10,691 nucleotides of DNA from contig JAJCXL010000506.1 of assembly GCA_029263435.1 (NCBI GenBank), positions 1 to 10,691 of the forward strand. Reading direction: 5' to 3'. Origin of the DNA: Acidobacteriota bacterium. Its GTDB lineage: Bacteria; Acidobacteriota; Vicinamibacteria; Marinacidobacterales; SMYC01. This document shows positions 1 to 6,147 of the stretch, in pieces (position 1 is the stretch's first letter; each line of letters begins with the position of its first letter). Position numbers and translations under genes: made by a program. The notes below the pieces were generated by a model that was not told where the DNA came from, ran no database searches, and saw nothing but the letters and a program-made list of their open reading frames with translations.

Positions 1-1165
1 CCATCACCAAGTCCGCCAGCACGCGTCCGGAGAGCGTCGCCAAGGACACGCCCATGCCGGAATATCCCAGGGCAGCTGAAATCGGACCCTCTCTACCGAT
101 CCAGGGTCTCCGGCTCCACGTAATGGCCACCGGACCGCACCAACGGTGTGTAATCGCAACATCCTTCAAGGAGGGGAAGGTCTCGATGAGCTGCTGATGT
201 AGCGTTTCGTAGACATCCATGAGCGAGCCCGTCGCCTGTAAACCGAAGCGGTACCGGACCCGACCTCCGAAGAGCACCCGGTTGCCGGTCAGGCGAACGT
301 AATTGTGAAGTCGTCGTTTGTCGGAATATCCCTGTCGCCCCTGCCATCCAATGGTTTTCCAGTGCTCCGCGCTCAATGGCTCCGTCAGAATGATGAAGGA
401 GAACAACGACACCGCTCTCGGCCTCACGGAGGCCAACCCTTTCGTAGGGAGATAGGCATTCAGCCCGACCACGGCTTGATCCGCCTTCAAGCTTCCACGC
501 GCTGTGCGCAGCTCGACGCCTCCGGCCGCCCTTCTCATCGTTTCGACGGGGCTGTTCTCAAAAATCTTGACGCCGCGTCGGAGTGCCGCGGTTTTTAGGC
601 CGAAGACGTACTTCCCCGGATGGAGTATCGCCGCTTTGGGATAGTGGAGCGCTCCCAGAAAACGATCGCTCCGGATGGCTCCTCGCATCGCCTCGAGGTC
701 CTCTATCTGGAGCTCGATGCCAAACCTCTCGCAGCGTGCTTGCTTTTCCTCGTTCTCGCGCAGGTGTCTCTGATGAAGCGCGATGTCGAGATAGCCGGTG
801 CGCTCGAGCTCGCAATCGAACCCTTCCTCGCTGGAGAGCTCCTCGATGAAATCGACGGAGGCTACCGTTTGGTCGTAGGTGAAACGAACCGCTGGAGCTC
901 CTCTCGCGTCGACACGGTCGAGATGTGGCTGGTGCAGCACCATCCCTCCGTTTCTTCCCGAGGAGCCGAAGCCCACATAGTTGCCCTCTACGACGGCTAC
1001 ATCGAGGGACGGATCGCGCTTCTTTAGCAGATAGGCCGTGACGAGGCTCGTATAGCCGCCGCCAACGCAGATGACGTCAGCCCGGTGCTCTCCTTTCAGA
1101 GACTCGAGCGGTTCTCCGCGCTCGATGGCCTCGAGCCAGAAACTCTCGTTGGGTACCGCCTGCAT
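1..1165 (-). CDS. FAD-dependent amine oxidoreductase, gamma-glutamylputrescine oxidase-like (partial, C-terminus cut)
   Basis: This reading frame is open for 388 codons from the ATG at 1165 to the window edge, so the C-terminus is missing. An in-frame TAG lies three codons upstream, making this ATG the earliest possible start; no good ribosome binding site is seen. The N-terminus has a Rossmann dinucleotide fold: VGGGYTSL at about residues 34-41, the ribose-binding acidic residue E60, then GFGSSGRNGGM at 65-75, a hallmark of the DAO-family enzymes that oxidise amines and N-alkyl amino acids (OrdL/PuuB type). Further family features are LHPGKY near residue 191, GLNAYLP, and GYSGMGVSLATLSGRVLADL at the visible end, matching GYSGHGV...GR in PuuB as I remember it. 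Members oxidise a C-N bond to aldehyde plus amine with O2 or another acceptor. No signal peptide is seen, so it is probably cytoplasmic. It is divergent from the TRAP genes. The family is clear; the substrate (gamma-glutamylputrescine, sarcosine-like or other amine) is inferred. Confidence 0.88.
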   Translation of the reverse strand, partial: MQAVPNESFWLEAIERGEPLESLKGEHRADVICVGGGYTSLVTAYLLKKRDPSLDVAVVEGNYVGFGSSGRNGGMVLHQPHLDRVDARGAPAVRFTYDQTVASVDFIEELSSEEGFDCELERTGYLDIALHQRHLRENEEKQARCERFGIELQIEDLEAMRGAIRSDRFLGALHYPKAAILHPGKYVFGLKTAALRRGVKIFENSPVETMRRAAGGVELRTARGSLKADQAVVGLNAYLPTKGLASVRPRAVSLFSFIILTEPLSAEHWKTIGWQGRQGYSDKRRLHNYVRLTGNRVLFGGRVRYRFGLQATGSLMDVYETLHQQLIETFPSLKDVAITHRWCGPVAITWSRRPWIGREGPISAALGYSGMGVSLATLSGRVLADLVM

Positions 1166-1178
1166 GGCGTACTATTAA

Positions 1179-1204
1179 CACGCTCCAGCGAGAAAGCGAG
1201 CGTG
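1179..1204. promoter_or_regulatory. Inverted repeat in divergent promoter region, candidate operator
   Basis: CACGCTC at 1179-1185 and GAGCGTG at 1198-1204 are perfect 7-base inverted arms separated by 12 bases. They lie in the 103-bp gap between the divergent starts of the amine oxidase (1165) and dctP (1269), where a shared regulator would bind. The spacing between arm centres is about two helical turns, which suits a dimeric repressor. A run resembling a -10 box (TTAATAG, minus strand) sits immediately upstream of the oxidase start. Such a repeat can arise by chance in GC-rich DNA. Confidence 0.3.
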
Positions 1205-1255
1205 GTTAGACTCCTGCGCTCATCTCTCTCGGAGCCAAGGTTTGCCAAGTTTTGT

Positions 1256-1261
1256 GGAGGG
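1256..1261 (+). promoter_or_regulatory. Ribosome binding site that fixes the dctP start
   Basis: GGAGGG lies 7 bases before the TTG at 1269. The earlier in-frame candidates, TTG at 1242 and GTG at 1254, have no comparable purine-rich site, and the reading from 1269 places a classic short basic N-region directly before the signal-peptide hydrophobic core. This site therefore selects TTG 1269. Confidence 0.75.
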
Positions 1262-1268
1262 TACGTCT

Positions 1269-2261
1269 TTGAAGAGCGGACAGGCGCGCTGCTGGGTGGT
1301 GCTGGCTTGCGCCGTGTTTCTTACAATCGGCTGTGAGCGCTCCGAAGTGCTTCGTGCCTCCCACCAATGGCCCGATGGGGACGTGCGAGGAGAGCTCCTC
1401 GAGATCATTCGCGCCGAGCTAGAAGCGTCCGATTCGGGGCTCGAGATGCGCATCTATCCGGGGCAGTCCTTGTTCGGCGCCACCGAGCAGTGGGCGGCGA
1501 TGACGCGTGGCCGTCTCGATATCTCAGTCTTTCCGTTGGCCTATGCGGCGGGGCGCCATCCGGCGTTCAACATCACCTTGATGCCCGGTTTGGTGAAGAA
1601 CCATGCGCACGCGGCGCGCGTGAACGCCTCTCCCTACATGGATACGATCCGTCGCCAGATCGAAGCGCAAGGTGTCGTCGTGCTCGCGGATGCGTGGCTC
1701 GCCGGCGGGCTCGCGTCGAAACGGAGCTGCATCCTGAACCCCGAGGACGTGCGGGGGCAGACGATGCGCGGGGCGGGAAAGGCGTTCGAGCAAATGCTGT
1801 TGGGGGCGGGTGCTTCGATCACGTCCATGCCGAGCTCCGAGATTTACACCGCGATGCAGACCGGCGTGCTCGATGCAACGATCACGAGCAGCATCAGCTT
1901 CGTCTCGTTTAGACTCTACGAGCAAGTTACCTGTCTGACCGCCCCGGGAGAGACGGCGCTGTGGTTCATGTATCAGCCCATCTTGATGGCGAAGAGCCGC
2001 TTCGACGAGCTCTCCGAGCGCGAGAAAGACGCATTGCTGCAGGCTTCGAAGAAGGCGGAGGCGTTCTTCGCTCAGCAGGCCAAACAGCTCGATCGAAGCG
2101 CGGAGGAAGCTTTCACGAAGGCCGGGGTCGAAGTCGTTCAGTTGAGCGAAGCACAGCTCGAGGCGTGGCAGGAGCTCGCTCGACAAACCTCTCACCGACT
2201 GTTTGCCGAACAGGTTGACGGGGGGCAGGCCTTACTCGACCAGGCGCTCGCGGTTGAATGA
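1269..2261 (+). CDS. dctP: TRAP transporter substrate-binding protein DctP, probable lipoprotein
   Basis: The protein has 330 residues from the TTG at 1269, a normal DctP length. It is the extracytoplasmic receptor that captures the substrate and hands it to the DctQM membrane unit. The N-terminus MKSGQAR is followed by a hydrophobic core and LTIGC, a plausible lipobox that would leave Cys22 lipidated, so the receptor may be membrane-anchored rather than free. Family marks are YPGQSLFGATEQWAAMTRGRLD (residues about 63-84, of the DctP 'l..e.e....v..G..d' type), the region EDVRGQTMRGAG (about 159-170) holding the arginine that normally salt-bridges the substrate carboxylate (best candidate R167), and IYTAMQTGVLDA (about 192-203). 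The C-terminal part is rich in charged helices. It is first in an operon with dctQ and dctM and divergent from the amine oxidase. A start at 1242 would add nine residues. Substrate unknown; carboxylate-containing by family precedent. Confidence 0.93.
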   Translation: MKSGQARCWVVLACAVFLTIGCERSEVLRASHQWPDGDVRGELLEIIRAELEASDSGLEMRIYPGQSLFGATEQWAAMTRGRLDISVFPLAYAAGRHPAFNITLMPGLVKNHAHAARVNASPYMDTIRRQIEAQGVVVLADAWLAGGLASKRSCILNPEDVRGQTMRGAGKAFEQMLLGAGASITSMPSSEIYTAMQTGVLDATITSSISFVSFRLYEQVTCLTAPGETALWFMYQPILMAKSRFDELSEREKDALLQASKKAEAFFAQQAKQLDRSAEEAFTKAGVEVVQLSEAQLEAWQELARQTSHRLFAEQVDGGQALLDQALAVE

Positions 2262-2769
2262 TAGTGAGAGGCTCCCACTGACTGGCTTCGCTGGCCTGGT
2301 CCGAAAGCTCTCGGCCGCCGCGGGAATTGCGTCGGCCTGCATGATCGCCGTCTCGGTGCTGGTGGTCTGCCAGCTCGTCTTCATGCGCCATTTTCTCAAC
2401 GCGCCCACGACGTGGCAGACGGAGCTCGTCACCTATCTCCTCGTCAGCGCGACGCTCATCGGTAGTCCCTACGTCTTGATGATTGGCGGACACGTGAGCG
2501 TCGATCTCTTGCCGCACTATCTCGACGAGCGTGGCCGGCGTCGGCTCTCATTCGTCACGTCCGGGATGGGATTTTTCTTTTGCGTGGTCTTGCTGTTCTC
2601 CGGAATCGAGCTGTGGCACGACGCGTGGGTGGGAGAGTGGCTGTCGGAGACGGTGTGGGCGGTGCCGCTTTGGATCCCGTACAGCGCGCTTCCGATTGGC
2701 TTCGGGTTGCTACTCCTCCAATATTTGGCAAACGTGACGGTCGTGCTCGCGGAGACGAAAGACTCATGA
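2254..2769 (+). CDS. dctQ: TRAP transporter small membrane subunit DctQ
   Basis: This is the small four-helix subunit that binds DctM and helps dock the receptor. The frame is open from about 2203, but the TTG at 2254 gives the usual family length (171 residues) and overlaps the dctP stop by 8 bp, which favours translational coupling; a TTG at 2203 would add an unlikely arginine-rich, non-hydrophobic stretch. Hydrophobic segments fall at roughly residues 23-44, 57-77, 101-122 and 140-165. Family marks are W54 and E57 in TTWQTELVTYLL and H80-V-S-V-D84 in GGHVSVDLLP, corresponding to the DctQ W..E...Y and H..vd motifs. The last codon and stop overlap the dctM start as ATGA. The exact start is the least certain part of the call. 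Confidence 0.9.
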   Translation: MNDSERLPLTGFAGLVRKLSAAAGIASACMIAVSVLVVCQLVFMRHFLNAPTTWQTELVTYLLVSATLIGSPYVLMIGGHVSVDLLPHYLDERGRRRLSFVTSGMGFFFCVVLLFSGIELWHDAWVGEWLSETVWAVPLWIPYSALPIGFGLLLLQYLANVTVVLAETKDS

Positions 2770-4082
2770 GCCCGCTGATTCTTGGTGTCGTCATCGCGGT
2801 CGTGACGACGCTGGTGCTCCTTTCGGGGGTGCCCGTTGCCGTCGGGCTCGGTGCGGTCGCGATGTTCTTCCTGCTGATTGTCGACGGCCCTGACAGCCTG
2901 CGATTCATGGCAGAGCTTTTTTTCGGCTCGCTCGACGATTTCACGCTTCTCGCCATCCCGATGTTCATCGTGATGGGAGCGGCGGTGGCCGCCTCTCCAG
3001 CAGGGCGGGATCTTTATGACGCACTCGACCGTTGGCTCTACCACGTTCCCGGCGGGCTGGTGATCTCGAACCTCGGCGGCTGCGCTCTGTTCTCGGCTCT
3101 GTCCGGCTCGTCGCCGGCGACCTGCGCGGCCATCGGAAAAATGGGAATTCCCGCCATGCGGGAGCGCGGCTATAGCGATCGGCTCGCGGCGGGATCCATC
3201 GCGGCCGGCGGCACCCTCGGGATCTTGATCCCACCGAGCGTCACGATGATCGTCTACGGCATCGCAACCGAGACGTCGATAGGAAGGTTGTTTCTCGCCG
3301 GCGTCCTCCCCGGATTGATGCTGACCTCGCTGTTCATGGCGTGGGCGCTTTTCTCGACGTGGCGCTACGGAGGAGGCAAACCGGTACGAGCGACGCCCTA
3401 TTCCTTACGGGAGAAGCTCTCGGCCCTTCCGAAAGTGCTGCCATTCCTCCTCATCATCGCAGGCGTCGTTTACGTACTCTACGGCGGTGTCGCCACACCG
3501 TCGGAGACGGCGGGCGTCGGCGCTTTTCTCGTCATCCTTCTCGTGATGGTGATCTATCGAATCTGGCGGCCGAGTGCGCTTTGGAGCGTGATGAAAGACT
3601 CGACGCGAGAATCCGTGATGATCCTGTTCATCATCGCGGCGTCGGGGCTCTTCAGCTACATGCTGTCGAGCCTCTACGTCACCCAGTCGCTGGCAGAGTG
3701 GATTGTCGCGCTCGATGCGAACCGCTGGACATTGATGTTTCTCATCAACATCTTCTTGCTGATCTCGGGCTTTTTTCTCCCACCCGTCGCGGTGATCTTG
3801 ATGGCGGCTCCGATCCTCCTACCGATCATCAGCGCGGCGGGCTTCGACCCCTACTGGTTCGCGGTAGTGCTCACGGTCAACATGGAGATTGGGCTTATCA
3901 CCCCGCCCGTGGGGCTCAACTTGTACGTGCTCAATGGGATCGTGCCGGATATCAGCTTGCCGGATATTCTGCGAGGTGCGCTCCCGTTCATGCTCTGCAT
4001 GGTGCTCGGGATCGTGCTCCTTTGCATCTTTCCGGAGCTCGCGACGTGGCTTCCGACCTACCTCATGGGAGAGGCGTCTTAG
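2766..4082 (+). CDS. dctM: TRAP transporter large permease subunit DctM
   Basis: The product has 438 residues, the standard DctM size, and is almost wholly hydrophobic. DctM forms the Na+-driven translocation channel in the inner membrane. The ATG at 2766 overlaps the dctQ stop in an ATGA junction. Recognisable family stretches are an N-terminal GVPVAVGLG, TLLAIPMFIVMG, then FSALSGSSPATCAAIG and MGIPAMRERGYSDRLAAGSIAAGGTLGILIPPS, which match the re-entrant hairpin signature G.PP.S of this family. A second repeat-like part follows, with FLPPVAVILMAAPILLPI and LITPPVGLNLYVLNGI near the C-terminus. All residues needed for a working permease appear present and no frameshift is seen. With dctP and dctQ it forms a complete tripartite transporter, and it converges on the spermidine-dehydrogenase-like gene across the palindrome element. 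Confidence 0.96.
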   Translation: MSPLILGVVIAVVTTLVLLSGVPVAVGLGAVAMFFLLIVDGPDSLRFMAELFFGSLDDFTLLAIPMFIVMGAAVAASPAGRDLYDALDRWLYHVPGGLVISNLGGCALFSALSGSSPATCAAIGKMGIPAMRERGYSDRLAAGSIAAGGTLGILIPPSVTMIVYGIATETSIGRLFLAGVLPGLMLTSLFMAWALFSTWRYGGGKPVRATPYSLREKLSALPKVLPFLLIIAGVVYVLYGGVATPSETAGVGAFLVILLVMVIYRIWRPSALWSVMKDSTRESVMILFIIAASGLFSYMLSSLYVTQSLAEWIVALDANRWTLMFLINIFLLISGFFLPPVAVILMAAPILLPIISAAGFDPYWFAVVLTVNMEIGLITPPVGLNLYVLNGIVPDISLPDILRGALPFMLCMVLGIVLLCIFPELATWLPTYLMGEAS

Positions 4083-4117
4083 AACCGCTGGACTGCTAGC
4101 ATTCGATCTCGTCGCGG

Positions 4118-4141
4118 AAAAAAAAAGGGGTCAGACCCTTT
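4118..4141 (-). terminator. Probable Rho-independent terminator for the minus-strand oxidoreductase
   Basis: Read on the minus strand, the sequence is AAAGGG, a TCTGA loop, CCC(C)TTT and then a run of T extending to nine bases. That is a hairpin followed by a U tract, located about 100 bases after the stop at 4242. Copy 2 of the palindrome is transcribed first and would form another hairpin. The stem is short but strengthened by A-T pairs. Confidence 0.5.
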
Positions 4142-4211
4142 ATTCGCGACGCAGGAAATGGTTCAAGTCGTTGATGGCGCAACGATTATCGATGCCGAGC
4201 TGAGTCGCAAG

Positions 4212-4231
4212 AAAGGGGTCTGACCCCTTTT
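4212..4231 (+). terminator. Probable terminator after dctM
   Basis: On the plus strand AAAGGGG and CCCCTTT enclose the five-base loop TCTGA and are followed by one further T before CG. The hairpin is strong but the U tract is short, so termination of the TRAP operon here is plausible rather than certain. It lies 130 bases past the dctM stop; copy 1 may form the first hairpin. Confidence 0.42.
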
Positions 4232-4241
4232 CGTTGCCCGC

Positions 4242-6095
4242 CTAGCTGACGATTTCGCGAATCGCGCGATAGGCCTGGTCGATGGCCGCATCGGTATACG
4301 CGTAGGCTTGGGCGTCGGAGTTCGCGATGTGAATCCGTCCGAACGGGCGGCGTGCGATCTCACAAGGAGCTTCTCCCGGGCCGAAGGCGGGGTCCCACAA
4401 TGAGTTGTACTCATACGCGTAGCCGTGTGGCCAGCGATTGACCGTCATCCCGAGGATGTCTCGACCGGGGTCGAAGCCGCCGCCTGCGAGCGCCCGTCCG
4501 AGCTGGTCACGGGTTTGTCGCTCGAATGTCTCGAAGCTCGTGGACACCAAGTCGTAGCGTCCGGCAGCATGCTGCTCGCGAGAGCTGCCGCCCGGAGCGC
4601 ACGGCGTCCTCGTGAGGTGCAACACGATCGGCTCTTCTGGAGTGCGCGAGTGGGTATAGCTTCCGAGGCTCACGGGAAAGTCGAGGCTGACGCCGGTGTT
4701 GTATCCACCGGGAGCGTAGATGCTGCTGACACCAAGCTTGTCGAAGGACGTCCAGTCGCGGATGAGAACGTTGGTATAGACCAGAGGCACTTTGGGTCCG
4801 TAGACGAGCGCGTCTTTTTGCGCTTTCGGCAGCTCCGGGCACAAGGCCGGGATGACGGCATGCCAGCAGGCCATCACGACGTGCTGGCCGGAGACGTCAT
4901 GAGCTTGTCCGTCTTTGACGTAGGTGACGCGCACATGGCCCGATTCTTCCTGGACTCTCACTGCGGTGCTTCCGAGTCGGAGACGGGTGCTCGCCCCTTT
5001 GCGGTCCAGGGCGTCATAGTCGAGCCTGGACGTGACGCTATCCTCCATCGTGTGACCCGGCAGCGCGTTTGGAAGGAGCTTGCGCACGAGCAGGCGGGCG
5101 ACGGAGGCGTTGCCGTCAGGGAAGTGGAAGATATAGGGCTCACTCGGCTTCGGTTTGGCGGTCGCACTCAAACCGGGCGCGTCGCCCTTCTTGAGGCTCA
5201 GCCCCTGAAACCCCGGATAGCCGAGCCCCCAGCAATCTAACGCCGGGACACCATCGATGCCCATGGCGAAGAGTCCATGTGGCCGGGTGTAGAGATATTT
5301 GATGACGTCTTCGTGCACTTTCGCATGCTCGCGAAGGTAGGTGAGATAGCTCGTCTTCGCGAGCTTTTCTTTTTTCTCCGTGTCGGAAAGACCCGGTAGA
5401 TAATCGAGCTCCTCGTCGGAGAGTCGGACGAGGTCTTTGCGCGCTTCGGGAGACAGCGGTGTCTGAACGGCAAAGGCCTGAGTGCCGGCGCCTCGTTTCT
5501 GGACGACCAGCTTGTCTTCGCCGAACGTCTCACGGTCGAAGAACACGCCTCGCTCGAGCTTTCGTGAGCGATAGAGATCTCGGTCGAAGGCTTGGTAGAA
5601 TTTTTCGGTGTGGATCCCGATATCCACCAGGAGCTGACTCGACTCTTCGCTGAAGCCCGAAGGCGTGTCGATCGACTGAGTCCCTCCGTAACCGATGAAC
5701 GTGCGTCCTTCGTGAGTGAACTCGTTTCTCTTGGCGTGGCCCCCGAAGTCGTCGTGATTGTCGAGCACCAGGATTCGGGCGTCCGGTCCCGCCTGATCGC
5801 GAAAGAAGTGGGCCGCGCTCAGCCCGCTAATTCCACCGCCGACCACCACCAGGTCATAGCGTTCGTTCGTCGCGGTGCCCTCGAACGTGCGTCCGTCGCG
5901 AAGGGCGTGAGCCACCTCCCAGGAGCCATCGTGGCTGCCTCGCATACCGGTCAAGGCGGGTGGATAGGCCGATTCGGCCCCGAGCGCGACGTTGGGAAGC
6001 AGGCTTCCTGCGGCGACGATCCCGACTCCGTCGAGAAAGTCGCGCCGCGTGATGCGACGGTCCATCCCGAGCTCTTGGTCCCGACGTCGAGTCAT
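4242..6095 (-). CDS. Tat-exported FAD-dependent oxidoreductase, spermidine dehydrogenase-like
   Basis: The protein has 617 residues. The ATG at 6095 is chosen because AGGAGG (6102-6107) lies six bases upstream. A twin-arginine signal is clear: ITRRDFL at residues 15-21, a hydrophobic stretch, and a cleavage-like ALGA-ES near 37-42, so a folded, cofactor-loaded enzyme is exported to the periplasm. The FAD fold follows: YDLVVVGGGISGL at 80-92, the acidic LDN at 111-113, and FGGHAKRNEF at 117-126. The N-terminal Tat layout, the GGHAKRNEF block and the length resemble Pseudomonas SpdH, which oxidises spermidine to 1,3-diaminopropane and 4-aminobutanal; SpdH-type enzymes are reported to carry heme b as well as FAD. 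The C-terminal region (MTVNRWPHGYAYEYN and GRIHIANSDAQAYAYTDAAIDQA) is the usual flavin-contacting end of amine oxidases. It follows an aldehyde dehydrogenase gene in the same direction, which could consume the aldehyde. Other substrates remain possible. Confidence 0.85.
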   Translation of the reverse strand: MTRRRDQELGMDRRITRRDFLDGVGIVAAGSLLPNVALGAESAYPPALTGMRGSHDGSWEVAHALRDGRTFEGTATNERYDLVVVGGGISGLSAAHFFRDQAGPDARILVLDNHDDFGGHAKRNEFTHEGRTFIGYGGTQSIDTPSGFSEESSQLLVDIGIHTEKFYQAFDRDLYRSRKLERGVFFDRETFGEDKLVVQKRGAGTQAFAVQTPLSPEARKDLVRLSDEELDYLPGLSDTEKKEKLAKTSYLTYLREHAKVHEDVIKYLYTRPHGLFAMGIDGVPALDCWGLGYPGFQGLSLKKGDAPGLSATAKPKPSEPYIFHFPDGNASVARLLVRKLLPNALPGHTMEDSVTSRLDYDALDRKGASTRLRLGSTAVRVQEESGHVRVTYVKDGQAHDVSGQHVVMACWHAVIPALCPELPKAQKDALVYGPKVPLVYTNVLIRDWTSFDKLGVSSIYAPGGYNTGVSLDFPVSLGSYTHSRTPEEPIVLHLTRTPCAPGGSSREQHAAGRYDLVSTSFETFERQTRDQLGRALAGGGFDPGRDILGMTVNRWPHGYAYEYNSLWDPAFGPGEAPCEIARRPFGRIHIANSDAQAYAYTDAAIDQAYRAIREIVS

Positions 6096-6101
6096 ATGAG
6101 T

Positions 6102-6107
6102 CCTCCT
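6102..6107 (-). promoter_or_regulatory. Strong ribosome binding site of the spermidine-dehydrogenase-like gene
   Basis: On the minus strand AGGAGG lies six bases before the ATG at 6095. The same reading frame stays open upstream into the aldehyde dehydrogenase gene, so this site is what sets the true start and restores a proper Tat N-region. Confidence 0.85.
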
Positions 6108-6147
6108 GGCTTCCTTCGAGGATCCTCGGACCCCCAACCTAGGCATG

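Larger units (their letters stand above)
4118..4231. repeat. Paired inverted GGGGTC-A-GACCCC palindromes (REP/MITE-like element)
   Basis: Two short near-palindromes in opposite orientation lie in the convergent gap. Copy 1 (4118-4141) is an A9 run, GGGGTCAGACCC and TTT. Copy 2 (4212-4231) reads AAAGGGGTCTGACCCCTTTT. Copy 2 is perfectly symmetric for nine bases on each side of its central T. Copy 1 is the reverse complement of copy 2 apart from one missing C and a longer A tract, so the two can also pair with each other around the 70-base spacer. From general knowledge, GGGGTCAGACCCC motifs of this kind are scattered through many environmental genomes, and I associate them, without certainty, with REP-associated Y1 transposases. 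No transposase is present here. Confidence 0.75.

Noticed and set aside
93..347. Possible frameshift in the amine oxidase, because a second minus-strand frame is open here
   Set aside because: Reading the frame from ATG 1165 codon by codon reaches the left edge without a stop and keeps the family C-terminal motif GYSGMGV, so the gene is intact in the window and the other frame is a shadow.
1524..2195. Minus-strand open frame opposite dctP
   Set aside because: It is antisense to a clear TRAP receptor, has arginine-rich low-information sequence and no ribosome binding site.
2203..2253. Upstream extension of dctQ to a TTG at 2203
   Set aside because: The extension is arginine-rich, lies entirely within dctP and would push the first membrane helix far from the N-terminus, unlike the family.
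4118..4231. CRISPR array or transposase gene in the repeat region
   Set aside because: There are only two copies, in opposite orientation, with one spacer, and no transposase-like reading frame exists between or beside them.
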